From: Kingdonia uniflora
Lineage: Eukaryota; Streptophyta; Magnoliopsida; Ranunculales; Circaeasteraceae
Assembly: GCA_014058105.1 (NCBI GenBank)
Contig: JACGCM010000882.1
Span: forward strand, 868,001-932,000
Length of the DNA: 64,000 nt
Reading direction: 5' to 3'
Shown one piece after another: positions 45,743 through 56,436 of the stretch (its first letter is position 1; the number at the start of each line of letters is the position of its first letter). The notes beneath the pieces were generated by a model that was not told where the DNA came from, did not search any database, and saw nothing but the letters and a program-made list of their open reading frames with translations. Both the position numbers and the translations under genes were made by a program.

Positions 45743-46119
45743 AGCCTAAGTCCAAAATAAAGTGGATAACATTTCAGTAAAAAGAATATGAAGAGAGCCT
45801 TGCCCATGCCCGAAGGGCCCCAAGGCCTCCAGAGCCAATTGCCCAATCTCAATCCCGAGCCAGGGTCGACCCTGACTTTTATAAGGCTTTGTGCGGGAAA
45901 AAAAATTAAGTCTTTTTTACTATAAAAAAAAATTTAGTTTAGAGAACTTTTTTTTGCAATAGTAGGCATTGTTTTGAGAAGTTGGGTATTTGGTTTGTGG
46001 GCCTTGTATAATGGATTTGGTGTTGTCAAATCTAAAATGAGTTGGGTATATTTTATTTATTTATTTATTTTGGGTTCTGCGCCGTCGCATATGTCGCACA
46101 CCCGGTGCCCGAGAGATGT
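45743..46119. repeat. direct repeat flanking the SIRE-like element, right copy
   Basis: The first ~125 bp and the last ~25 bp (gtgcccgagagatgtccaagt) match 37,650-37,816. A ~210-bp T-rich insert lies between. The sequence then continues (atgtcagggg) as the natural right flank of the insertion site. Confidence 0.78.
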
Positions 46120-46845
46120 CCAAGTATGTCAGGGGTATAAAATCCTCTCACACACTCACACACCTATACACTCTCTCTTAGTCACATGTTATATACATGT
46201 TACATAGGTACTACCTTATATGTTTAGTTCATCTAAACAATATGGGACTAAACTTAGGCTATAGTTTAGGAGTCACATAGTTTTCAATTCATGAAAAGAG
46301 GTGGATGAAAAAGAGTTATTTAGAAGATAACCAAGAGGTCATGAGTTCAAGCTCAAATAAGGTACAAGTTTTGAAAAAATCCAACAGTTATTTTCTAGAG
46401 CAAAGAATAAAGTGAAAAAAGAAAAGTTTCGTGCATCACAAAGGCGGACTTAACATGGTTCATTCTAATTATGGTTCATCCTAACATAGGAGTATGTAGA
46501 TACATAGTGCTTGTATATAATTGAGATGAAAGGGAAGTGTTTGATGTTTTTTTATTAGATTTTTGGAGGAACTCGGATGTGAAAATACACAATACAAGAT
46601 ATACATAAAGTGATCAGATTTTCCATATTTGGTTGGCAGATCTTAATGTTGCACTTTGACCACAATGATTTAAATCATACAAAACAATGATCTTCAGTGC
46701 AGATACCACTATCAAGAAAAGAATAACAGACTCCTGTTTTCGTCAAACCAACCCCGCCCCATAATTTTGGCAAAAACAAAAACAAAAACAAAACATGAAC
46801 TTAATTAGCTCTCTTCAATTTAATTATATTGAGACTTCTAAACAA
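46120..46845. other. intergenic, part of the CNL-unit duplication
   Basis: No gene is seen. Bases 46,490-46,845 match 26,510-26,870 downstream of CNL copy B, including the gaggaactcggatgtgaaaa tract. Confidence 0.6.
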
Positions 46846-47923
46846 GAGGAAACTTTTGTACAAAGCCTTTAGTTCTACCAAAATTATATTTAGTATCTTA
46901 AATTTTGAAAAACTACTTATAGCCCCTATTTTTAAAGTTGTGTTTCAATTACTACCCTAATATTTTAAAATGCCTAAACTATCTCTTTATCTCAATTTTT
47001 GAAAAATACCATGTACATGAGTGTAGTTGTGACCTTGTAAACTAACTTTATATCATTTAGGAACTAACTTCAAAACTGTCTTCCTTGGGGGTGTATGCAA
47101 AGAATGAATTGGAAGCATTAAAGAACTACTTTTGGCGGACATGTCTTGCATACGACCTCGAGATTTGTGAATGCTTAAAGTTTTTTATCCAAATTGCAAT
47201 GATATAAATAATTCATGTCCAAATCAAACAACATTAGTATGGCCATACTTGTGGAAATTGTAGTAGCTTTATAAAACCTAACATTGAAGGTACTAGTAGT
47301 GAGTACATTGGAGGTGTTGTAATCATTCTTCTCAAGAAATCGCAGCGACCATATTCATAAGTTTCTATTGAGAGAGGTTCAAGAGCACTTTATCTATAAC
47401 ATCATGGCATGATTAATATCATTTATCATTAGCATTAGAACCCATGGTGGGCAATTTAATGGCTCACGAAGAGTATGGAATGTGGAAAATATTAAAAATC
47501 TAAAACAAGCTTTCTCAAAATATTGGTATATACACCCACTTTAGAGAGGAACGAGAAAACATAATTCTCCCTAACACCGAGCTATAGCTATAGTGAATTT
47601 GAGAAGCTCATGACTAGCTATAGAGACTTCAACAAGTACCCATGAATTTTAACTCATGGTCAATCAATTGGGTAGGTTTGCCGAAAGAAGCAGACCTTGG
47701 AACACAAAACCCAATGTATATTTCCACTTTTACCTGTTCGGTAGACTTAAGTAAATAAAGTGAATATGATTTAAATAAAAACAAGGGCAAATATGGTATC
47801 TAAGAGTTTCAAGGTATTAAATGAAATTAATACTTGAGAATAGGGTTCGCTTGTAGCTTACAAAACTTTGAGGTACTAAATGTAATTCTTAATAAAGTTT
47901 AGGCTACGTACAAAAATTCATTC
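46846..47923. mobile_element. 1.08-kb MULE-like non-autonomous element
   Basis: Imperfect terminal inverted repeats of about 75 bp: left GAGGAAACTTTTGTACAAAG, right (inverted) GAATGAATTTTTGTACGTAG. Both are followed by matching AT-rich blocks with ATTTAGTAtCT. A perfect 9-bp target duplication, TCTAAACAA (46837-46845 and 47924-47932), is diagnostic of Mutator-like transposition. The parallel locus at about 26,868 is uninterrupted. No transposase is encoded. Confidence 0.9.
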
Positions 47924-47932
47924 TCTAAACAA

Positions 47933-48417
47933 TTTGTAGTATTCTCCCCATCTTACTATCAATCACAAATGGCTACCAAATTTAAAATCAAAATGCTATA
48001 AAACACCAAATATATATTATTCTCATTGAAAACTTTTGTCGGTGGATACTTGTGAATGGTTTAGATTGAAAGTATCAAACCATACAAGACACAATATCCA
48101 CTTGACTGACTTGTTCCACCGATATCTGTCGAATTTTGTTCTTAAAAGGCCTCGGTGTTAGTCTATATATATATATTAGTTTAATTTGTTGCTCTGTCTA
48201 CAACGATTTATCAGCTTAAAAACTTGTTCCCTATCAGCTCTCAAATGGAGCGTCGGTGCCCGTGACTTTGGCTTTGCCCTTTACTGTAGTCTTGAGTTGC
48301 TGTTCTTTCGACAAATATGTAGCCAAAGGCTACCCAACTGTTTTATGAAAGAGTTCCAAATACCTAGATAGAGCTGATTGTCAACAGTCGTTGGCTTATT
48401 GTCCTTAGGGAGGACGA

Positions 48418-48448
<31 letters not shown>

Positions 48449-48737
48449 CTAATTTTGATTTTATGTCCATAATCTGGATTATCCACAATGATTCTTACGA
48501 GTAAAACCATAGAAGACACCAAAAATATATACCTGATATACTCTCCCCATGGCTACCCAAATTTAAAATCAAAATGTTACAAAATTAACCCACTCGTTAT
48601 TATAAGCCTTCTATAAAACACCAACTAGAAATATAATGTGAAGTCTGCTCAAAGAAATACTATCATATTTAACACAGCTCAGCACCTATTTTCTTAACGA
48701 ACAAATGCGTTTCTACTGAACTATCTTTTACTAATAT
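47933..48737. other. intergenic, duplicated CNL upstream sequence
   Basis: This matches 26,875-27,060 and then 30,335-30,500 upstream of CNL copies, with a (TA)n tract at 48,422-48,449. The frame 48186-48371 has no recognisable motif. Confidence 0.6.
48422..48449. repeat. (TA)n microsatellite
   Basis: About 14 uninterrupted TA units. Confidence 0.9.
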
Positions 48738-48860
48738 GACTTTAAGGGTCGAGTAGAGTTGTTGATCAAACTATCTTGTGGTTTGAGCATTTGAGTATCC
48801 TTGTGATCTCTCCCTCTTTACTTATTGCTATTGTAGTTAATTTTGAAAAGATCTAGTGAG
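48738..48860 (+). pseudogene. CNL leader joined to a CNL 3' end, coding body deleted
   Basis: Bases 48,738-48,836 match the 5' leaders of copies B and C up to GCTATT. The next bases (gaaaagatctagtgaggtaag) match the last codons and 3' flank of copy B (gaagatctagtgaacaagtaag, 26,099-26,121). The whole ~3-kb coding region is absent. Confidence 0.65.
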
Positions 48861-49604
48861 GTAAGAGAATAAGCTTAAAATTTCAAATGCGAGCATAGTT
48901 TCCACATTTCATATGACACATCTCTCTAACCTTGATGTTTGATTTACAGTCAGTTAAGTAGGCTGCTGCAGAATGCACTTGTAACTTGTGATAGGTTATG
49001 TTTCTAACTCATTTTAATTTTGTTTTCTCGAGTGTTTCCTATCACTAATTTAACTCATGCATCTTAACTTTTGGCCTTATTCTTCTTCTGATAATTGATT
49101 CAGTAACTGATTGTATCCTATTTGGGCTTGTTAATGATTAAATTCCAGTTCAGCTTCTGTTACTGTCAATTTGATATCCATGATCACTCTTATTCCTTTC
49201 TGGATGACAACCAGGAAGCAAACACTCAGTTACAACAGGGAGCCAAATTCCTATAAAAATATTTTCCAGATATGTTTTTTGTGCAATGGGAGAGGTCTAC
49301 TTTTGTGCAATTTTTTTGTATAGTATAGTTAGATTTAGTTTGTATGTTGTGGATGCAAAGTTTCTTGTGGCTTTTAAACAGTAAATATTGAACATCGTTG
49401 TATGACAGGCGCATGACCTAATAATGAAATGTTGAAAAGGGTGATTTTACTCAATGATGACTACCCCGTTCTCTAAGTTTATCGTTTAAATGATTGTTGC
49501 ATTGTCTCTAAAAACTATTGTGGATTCAAGAAGATGAGCTTATATACACCAGTACTATCTTTTCAGCTTAGATCCTGAGGTTGCTCAAAGGGAACCTAAT
49601 AAAT
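48861..49604. other. intergenic, CNL 3' flank and unexplained sequence
   Basis: Bases near 48,945-48,985 resemble the CNL 3' flank (gtttaagtaggccgttgtag near 26,210). The rest has no recognisable gene. Minus frame 49414-49226 is short and unsupported. Confidence 0.5.
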
Positions 49605-50120
49605 AATAATAACTTATGTTCACAAGGAATTGGAAGATTAAGCTCGTTAAAAATTTTAAGAAAATTAGTGGCGGGTGGAGGCCAATCTTCTCTGAGGAAA
49701 CCTAAAAGAATGAAGCCAAGGAGGCAGAGTCAATGAATAAGCAATACTTGCATCATCTGCAATTATATTTTGAATGGGACGAGTCTTAGGAGAAGAACCA
49801 AGTAGAGAGGATTAAAGGTGTTCTTGAAGGTTTGGAACCCCGCAATAAACAACATGAATTGGATATTTATTTATTTACACATCGGCTACAGATTTCCAAA
49901 ATGGACGAAGAGTAACACAGTTCTGTCCAATACACATACTTTAGAGGTAAGTGGATGTAACTGCGTACAATTGCCTTATAACAATTCCTTGAAAAAGTCT
50001 ATATTGAATATGAACAGGCTAAAACACATTGGGCGTGAGTTTTTCGGAAAAAGCCTCCACTTTGGTATGATGCATTACTTGGAGGAATGGGATGTGAACA
50101 TGGAATACCTTATGGTTTAA
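49605..50120 (+). pseudogene. heavily decayed CNL LRR fragment (copy E)
   Basis: The + strand shows CACAAGGAATTGGAAGATTAAG, then NKQYLHHLQLYFEWDES, VERIKGVLEGLEP and RFPKW, in the order of the LRR region of copies A-C (for example 24,780-25,120). Stops and indels break it every 20-60 codons. It probably belongs with the leader remnant at 48,738 as one collapsed CNL locus. Confidence 0.78.
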
Positions 50121-50669
50121 AACTTGTAGCCCCCATTATATTTTTATATTTTTATTTTGAAAGAAATATATTCAGGAATGGCTCACAGTTTTATGGTCTA
50201 TGAACTAATTACAGACATAATAAGGGGTTTACAACAAAAAGTGAGACAGAAACACACAGAAGGGTCTATTATTCACCCACCCACAATAAAGGAACTGAAA
50301 GGTAACTTTATATTACTCTTAAGTTGTACTTCCTTTTCTCTGCACTAATGAGAACCCCCATTATTCTAGAATTTTTACTTATTTTTTACTTATTTTTCCA
50401 AGAGCGGAGAAGGTGAAAACAGACGAAATTCATTTCAACCCAGAGAGTTTTTAAGATTTTCTTGATGATATTATTACGTGTGCAATAGTGAGAATGAGAT
50501 TTCACTAGTGAAGAGTTAAATGCTTCATTGATTTCAGGCAAAAAGTTACAACGATTTCTATTGTACATTAGCATATCTTGGCACTTAATTAATAAAGTGC
50601 GGTTTTATTTTTTCCTTCTTTTTTTTATTCACACAAACTTCTTAACAAAGGAAAATCAAGTTCGCGAGT
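50121..50669. other. intergenic boundary between CNL array and minus-strand genes
   Basis: No gene is recognised. It is AT-rich, and short frames at 50,157-50,348 and 50,574-50,386 lack motifs. Confidence 0.5.
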
Positions 50670-50947
50670 TCACCTATTGTAGTTGAATCTGAGTAATTTA
50701 GCGATGACTTCAGAGAACTGAGGGCGTTATGAAGGAGAACTATTCCAACATTTCATCATCAATGAACGCAGGGTTTGGGGACAGTGCTTTGGAATGTCTG
50801 GTCTTATCCCACAAGCGGCAATCCCAACTGCAGCCTGAACTGGTGAATATGCACTGTATGCTGCCTCCCCCGTAATCATCTCCCATAACACCATCCCAAA
50901 GCTATAGACATTGCTCATCCATCTCTCTGTAACACTCTCCGGGTCAC
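50670..50947 (-). pseudogene. orphan protein-kinase C-lobe exon with an internal stop
   Basis: After an acceptor (ttgcag) at 50,948 the minus strand reads GDPESVTERWMSNVYSFG, MVLWEMITGEAAYSAYSPVQ, LRPD-like IRPDIPKHCPQTLRSLMMKC, then WNSSPS, TAA, RPQFSEVIAKLLRF and TGA (50,672-50,670). This matches subdomains IX-XI of a TKL/Raf-like kinase, with the conserved subdomain-IX Asp changed to Asn (SNVYSFG). No exons for the ATP-binding lobe or catalytic loop exist upstream. The next minus-strand gene, BUBR1, ends at 51,292. It is therefore a gene fragment rather than a gene. Confidence 0.72.
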
Positions 50948-51291
50948 CTGCAATTATCTGTTCCCACCAATAAAACCATAGAAGTTTAGTGAATACTGAA
51001 GTGTAACAAATTTGAAATGAGAGCACTAAGTTTATGACTACAATAAAAGCATGCCAATTAGACCATAAACAGTTTTTTTTTCTTTTTTGTAACCATAAAC
51101 ACATTATTCATTAAAAAAAAAAAAAAACATTGGGTGAATTCTGCAATTTGATATCAACCTCCCAAAACCTCCAGGTAATAAAAATAATAATCTCAAACCA
51201 TGCTTGAAGTTGGGCTTCTCTGATTCATAGAATATGTCTAGTTTTTAACAACAACAAACACCCAAAATGTACGAAAGGAGGAAAGTACGCC

Positions 51292-53828
51292 CTAGAAGTC
51301 CAGTGATTTCCCAAACATCTCGTTGATATCATCCATGGCCTGCTTTGTAAACATAGTTGGTTCAAACAACTCACATTCACCACTTCCCAACTTGCTCGAA
51401 GAACACAATGATGCATGCAGTTGTTGTTGGCTTTTCAGATCATCATCAGGAAGTATGGAGAACACACCACAGTTTCTCTTCTTCTCTACAAATTTGCCAC
51501 TTTCCAACTTGCTCAAAGAACACAATGATGCATGTGGTTGCTGTTGGCTTTTCAGATCATCATCAGGAAGTATGGAGAAAGCACCACAGTCTCTCTTCTT
51601 CTCTACAAATTTGCCTTGTTTCTTTGATCTATTGGTCTTCACGAAATCCAGCGGTTTCCCAAACATACCGTTTATAGTTTCCATAGCTTCCTTTAAATTG
51701 ATCGTTGGTTCTACTAATCCATGATGGCATGCATTTTCCACCTCAGGCTCATCTGCAATGGCAGACCCCACGAATCTACCGACAATAGTATCCTCTCTAT
51801 GTATAAAGTTTGTTGAGCTCTTCATGTGTGTATCAGCAGATCCATCATTCGGTCTTGGAAATAAGAAAGCATTAAGTCGTGGAGCAGAACCTTCAATCTT
51901 ATCTAAAATGTCATTCCCATTATCATCCTCATCATCAACATATATTTCAAAGGATTGTTGGAGAGGCATCTGTGTTTCTGCGATGTGTTTATTTGACAAT
52001 GCTGCATCAACATTTTCTTTGTTCTGATAAGAGAAGTCTGTCTCATTGTCCAAGCTTTCATCAACAAATACCTTAAATCCACTAGTCACTCCCTCATCTT
52101 GTTTGCTTATAGTTTCCTGTGATTTCCTCCTTATGACTGCCCCCAACTCTAAAGGTTCCCGGAACATGTTATTGATGTCATTCATGGCCTCTTTCAAGTT
52201 GATGGTGGGATCAACTAAACCATGATGGCAAGCATCTTCTGCTTCAGATTTTCCTACTATGGCAGTATCTACAAACTTCACCACAACCGTCTCATCATTG
52301 CAGACCCTGCTTGGTCTTTTTGATTCAATACTAATGGCCTCTTGCTTCTTTAAGGCACCTCCAGGCCCAACATATCCTCTTACTTCCTTGCTTCTACAAG
52401 GCTTGCTAAGTGCTTCAGTGCCTGTACACCCACCTTTAGCGCTGCAACTTTCTTCTTTGGTTTCTTCTATCTCTACATTATGCCTACAAGTCATGAAAGC
52501 TCTTACCTCCTGCCGCTGAAGTGTATCTGCTAAGAGTTAGATGAAAAAGGAAGCCTAAGAAAAATAGAAGAAAAAAAAACAGTAAAAAATACTTACCCTG
52601 GTTTTCCTTTTCTTATATTGATCCATACGACGAAGGAATTGCTCATATGCTTTCTGTAATTCCTGAGAAGGCTCTGCAAGACTGTTCAAAAGTATTTAGG
52701 CAGTCCAGGTTAATCAAAATAGGTACAACTGTTCAAAAGCTATAGCTGCGGCATGGTAAATGAACTCATTTCTAAAACTCAATAGCCTACAAAACAGACA
52801 GCTTAGAGACAGTAGCTCATATAAACATACGGATTCACAACTTCTGACTACCTCACTCATCAGACGGGGAAAAAAAAAACAACCCGCCAACAACCTACGA
52901 AAAGCATCAATGGTTGCTTAATGTTTCAAAAACCATCATTTGCACCAACGAAAAATGATGATACGAATATACAATGCCACTGAAGATGGCAAAGAACATA
53001 ACCCCATGAATAACAACTTCTTAAGTGGCATTCCAAAACAAACAGGCGTAGCTAAGTATGTTGAAAATCCAGCATTCATTTCTAAAGTAAGTCACAAAGA
53101 ATTATCTTCCATATACCCATTATACATCACATTTTAATAAAAACTAGGATTTAGAAATTAGCTAAGATTATCAAATTTCAATTCCTACATTTACGAGGTC
53201 AAATTAATCTACAGTACTTTCAATCAATATCAATAGATAAAGGTGTGTTTCAATTATGATAGTTATGATCCTACTCTACTTAAACAAAAACACTTACTTC
53301 CGCACCCCCAAATGGTACATCCTCTCTGCCTCTTCAAATTTCTTGACTTTCTCATAGTAAAGAGCATAAGCCTCATAAAACAGCGCCCTCTTCAACCCAA
53401 TTCGATTCGTCTCCATTACTTTCAACAACGCTCTCGGATCATCCACAAAATCCATCTATACATACAAAAATACTCAACAAATAAGAGTCCAATCCAACCT
53501 ACCTAATTGTGACAAACCCAAGAACTTGCTAACCAAAAATACACAAAATTAAGCAATGGGGTTCTCTTATTACCAATTGTATCCACACCCGAATGTACCG
53601 CAAGTCATTTCGATAACACCGATCAGCTTCAAAAGTCCGAGCGCATTTCTGCAAGAACCGAGGGAGCTTCTCCTTAAGGAACTGAGGAGGAAGTGATTCC
53701 CTCATCTTCTTAATTCCTCTAAATTGCAATTAAACAAGAACAAATAAGTGAAAGAAAAAGCTGAAATTGAGGATGATTTACTCAATCGTAAGAGAAATTG
53801 AGAAATGGGTTTTGATTACCGTAGCCAT
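51292..53828 (-). CDS. BUBR1: BUBR1/Mad3-type spindle assembly checkpoint protein (five exons)
   Basis: Proposed exons are 53828-53820, 53708-53574, 53455-53298, 52681-52597 and 52515-51292. All junctions have GT...AG and the phases close to exactly 537 codons (536 residues plus stop). The first ATG is in a 3-codon exon; an alternative start is the Met at 53705. Residues ~1-125 form the Mad3/BUB1 TPR-like N-domain (KCARTFEADRCYRNDLRYIR, DDPRALLKVMETNRIG, EAYALYYEKVKKFEEAERMY). The long last exon is acidic and disordered. It carries three copies of an EAM..IN.MF..PL motif (~residues 260-285, 420-440 and the C-terminus), each after D/EPT, the third as the degenerate KQAMDDINEMFGKSLDF. It also has a 39-residue tandem repeat (GKFVEKKR...). 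There is no kinase domain, as expected for BUBR1. The protein should act at kinetochores to inhibit APC/C. It is longer than the ~395-residue Arabidopsis protein (from memory). Confidence 0.83.
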
Positions 53829-53985
53829 GGGAGAAGAGGGTCGTTGCCAGAATAGCTTTTTATCTCTGAAATTAAGGTTGTGAAGAGATCAGTGTGAAGG
53901 GTGTTTGACATTTTTATCCGATCCGAGAGAGAAAGAGAGAAGATGAAATTCAAATGTAACCTAGGCGCGGCTTCTGATTTTTTTT

Positions 53986-54015
53986 GTCGGGTCGGGTCGG
54001 GTCGGGTCGGGTCGG
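53986..54015. repeat. (GTCGG)6 microsatellite
   Basis: Six perfect GTCGG units lie upstream of the BUBR1 gene. Such gggtcgggtcgg tracts often mark ends of hAT-like elements, but no partner end was found. Confidence 0.8.
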
Positions 54016-54435
54016 CATATGCCCATTACATTTGTATTATAGAAATATAGAGCAATATAAAAGTACTGTATCTTATGAACAAAAGGAGAGAGAGAAAAGA
54101 GAGATTTCTTATTGATTCATCATTCTTGTTCTCTGTACGTGATACAATGATATATACTACAAAGGTTTTATAACCTACTCAAACTCTCCTCATAACCCCC
54201 GGGGAATCCTAATAGTACACCCCAACCATGTTGGTTCCTAGCTTGGGCTTTGACCCACCTCCTAACAATCATCACATACTCTAGTTTTGGTCTATCCTCA
54301 GTCACAGATTGGTGTTCTACAATATGTTTGAAATTGTTCCGAGCTGCAAAACTGTATAAATCTATAATCAGAAAGAAGAGCAGACACAGACACAGACACA
54401 ATACACACATACACAAAAGACTTCAAGAAGAGGTA
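54016..54435. other. 3' flank and UTR of the membrane-protein gene
   Basis: No gene is seen. A CA-rich tract (acagacacagacacaatacac) lies near 54,383-54,410. The segment is the probable 3' UTR of the gene ending at 54436. Confidence 0.5.
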
Positions 54436-56436
54436 TCAAATGACACGGTGCCTTTCAGTCTTACTACGACTCAAACTATTCACTCTGCTATCCATTGTCG
54501 ATGATTTCAAAAGTACTGCAGAGTCATTCTCCTCAGCATTAGGAGTGCCATTCTCACTAATTGTGATACGGTGATAGCCCGGGACATGAACGTCCGCGCT
54601 TATCAAGCAACTGATATTACTATCCGGAGGAAACACCCATTGAACCCGAGTGCCCAACGGTTTAACTTTACAAAAAAACGTCATTGCCCGTCTTAATCTT
54701 TCTTCGTACTCTTCAACGGGACTCTCAATAATGTACTTGTAAATAGAATTCGGGAGTTCCCTGAGCCTCTTGTGCAACAAGTTGATAAACAACCGCTTAA
54801 TAAAATCGGAAAACTCTTCAGTAGTACTTGATTTATGATCAGCAATGACTTTCACGAGCGTTTCAAGTTCCTCTTGCACGATATCCTTGGGCATTTTCCC
54901 CAGTAACTCTTTAATAGCCCCAAGTGACAAATCAACTTCAGACCGCATTATATTTCCATCGCTAACGTCTTTGTAATTCATATATTGCCACGCTGCTTTA
55001 GTAATCTTCGATCTCATTTTACTCTGGGAAGTCGATGAACTGATTCTTTTTTCAATGAAACGAATGATTTCATATGTTTCCTTTAAGGTCTCGAATAAAA
55101 GTGGACCAAGAGAAGTCGGAAGTGAAACCATTGCAATTCTTACGAGGAGTATCATTGAAAGAAGCCCGTGGTCTTTATTAGAATCGAGTCCGTCTGTGAG
55201 AGATATTTCAGACGGAGAAGTATCGGAGAAGAGCTCAATGAGGTTCTTGGGAGAAATTATTTGACTCGCCGTCATCAATTTGTTCATGTCATCGGTACCC
55301 TTACTTATTGCCCATTTTCCGAGCTTCGAGTCCCATTGTCCATCGTCCTTGAGATCATTAAATTCCTCCACGCCTCTACTACGGTTTTCGTCATTTTTTT
55401 GAAAGAAAACACGGCGAATACATTTGAAAATGGCCATAAACAAAAAATCCGGTACTGCGAATAACGAGACCGTAAATAGGTAGCCCAACCACAAATATAA
55501 GAACCTGACAGTGTAAAGACACCGTTCCCATAAACTACCCTTATTCGAGATCAAGATTGGGTTACCGGCTATAATTATCTTAGCTTTATCCTCGGGGTGG
55601 TTTGCAACATCGGTGAATTTTCTAAAACAAGTCGCTACACCTCCGATGAGTACAAAAAGAATTTGTGTGGACACGATGATCCACATTGACCATCCGTAAT
55701 CAGAATCTTTCTTACCGGAAAATTTCAAGTCCGGGGTACGAAATATAGCTTGAGCTAAAACAACAAGACATAACAAACAAATCGACCCTCCCGTGGTGGA
55801 TTCTAAATGTTTCGCGAGGAAAAGCTGAGGGTTCGTCTTGTAACCATGGACGTAACACATTTTTAGACGATCAAAAAAACTTTCTTTCCCAGTTTTCAAA
55901 AGCGCCTTATTACGATCAACAACAGACCCCTTTTTTTGTACATCACTAAACCTAGAAGCAACCCAAATAAGCGAAAGCAACGCTAACATACTACACAAGA
56001 TAAAAACATGCTCAACAATGTACTTAGAGATTAACCCAGTATAAATCTGCGTACAAATATTCGCGACGACCGTGAATACAAATATGGTCAACGCGACCAT
56101 ATTCGATAGAGACTCATATTTACGGTTTTTCCCTACAGAAGGCATGAGAAAGCCGATGGAAATACATATGAAAGTGGTTCCAGTAAGTTTTGATAATTGG
56201 TCTTGGACTCGCGACATGGGACTTGTTAAATCGACTGGTATTTTAGTTGCTATAGAGAGTAGAGTTAGGGTAACCGAGTTTAAGGAGAAATATTTAAGCG
56301 GAAACCACAGTTTTTTGCTGCGAAAACCGGCAAGGACATCAAGAAACATAAGAAAGAAGCATACCGAAGTTGCTACCGCTGAGTAAAGGCCGACTATCGG
56401 CATCGGAGACGAGTACTCCGAGTTATCATCTCCCAT
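54436..56436 (-). CDS. multi-pass membrane protein of unknown function (plant-specific family)
   Basis: This is an uninterrupted single-exon frame. I choose ATG 56436 (MGDDNSEYSSPMPIVGLYSA), giving 666 residues. An upstream in-frame ATG at 56493 would add 19 residues encoded by a (CA)n microsatellite, which is unlike a conserved N-terminus. About eight hydrophobic segments are visible at roughly residues 12-35, 42-65, 85-100, 115-135, 145-165, 215-230, 250-270 and 320-350. A hydrophilic C-terminal half of about 300 residues follows, rich in Lys/Glu/Ser and with SLTDGLDSNKDHGLLSM. I recognise a family of plant proteins with this architecture but know no function for it. It may sit in the plasma membrane or an organelle membrane; nothing in the sequence decides this. 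Neighbours (BUBR1, importin beta) give no functional hint. Confidence 0.85.
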   Translation of the reverse strand: MGDDNSEYSSPMPIVGLYSAVATSVCFFLMFLDVLAGFRSKKLWFPLKYFSLNSVTLTLLSIATKIPVDLTSPMSRVQDQLSKLTGTTFICISIGFLMPSVGKNRKYESLSNMVALTIFVFTVVANICTQIYTGLISKYIVEHVFILCSMLALLSLIWVASRFSDVQKKGSVVDRNKALLKTGKESFFDRLKMCYVHGYKTNPQLFLAKHLESTTGGSICLLCLVVLAQAIFRTPDLKFSGKKDSDYGWSMWIIVSTQILFVLIGGVATCFRKFTDVANHPEDKAKIIIAGNPILISNKGSLWERCLYTVRFLYLWLGYLFTVSLFAVPDFLFMAIFKCIRRVFFQKNDENRSRGVEEFNDLKDDGQWDSKLGKWAISKGTDDMNKLMTASQIISPKNLIELFSDTSPSEISLTDGLDSNKDHGLLSMILLVRIAMVSLPTSLGPLLFETLKETYEIIRFIEKRISSSTSQSKMRSKITKAAWQYMNYKDVSDGNIMRSEVDLSLGAIKELLGKMPKDIVQEELETLVKVIADHKSSTTEEFSDFIKRLFINLLHKRLRELPNSIYKYIIESPVEEYEERLRRAMTFFCKVKPLGTRVQWVFPPDSNISCLISADVHVPGYHRITISENGTPNAEENDSAVLLKSSTMDSRVNSLSRSKTERHRVI

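Noticed and set aside
51323..51724. plus-strand frames inside the BUBR1 last exon
   Set aside because: They are shadows of the minus-strand coding exon. Repeats in them reflect the BUBR1 repeats.
50670..53828. a single BUB1-type gene combining the BUBR1 exons and the kinase exon
   Set aside because: The BUBR1 frame ends with a clean stop at 51292, the kinase piece is TKL/Raf-like rather than BUB1-like, has an internal stop and lacks the N-lobe.
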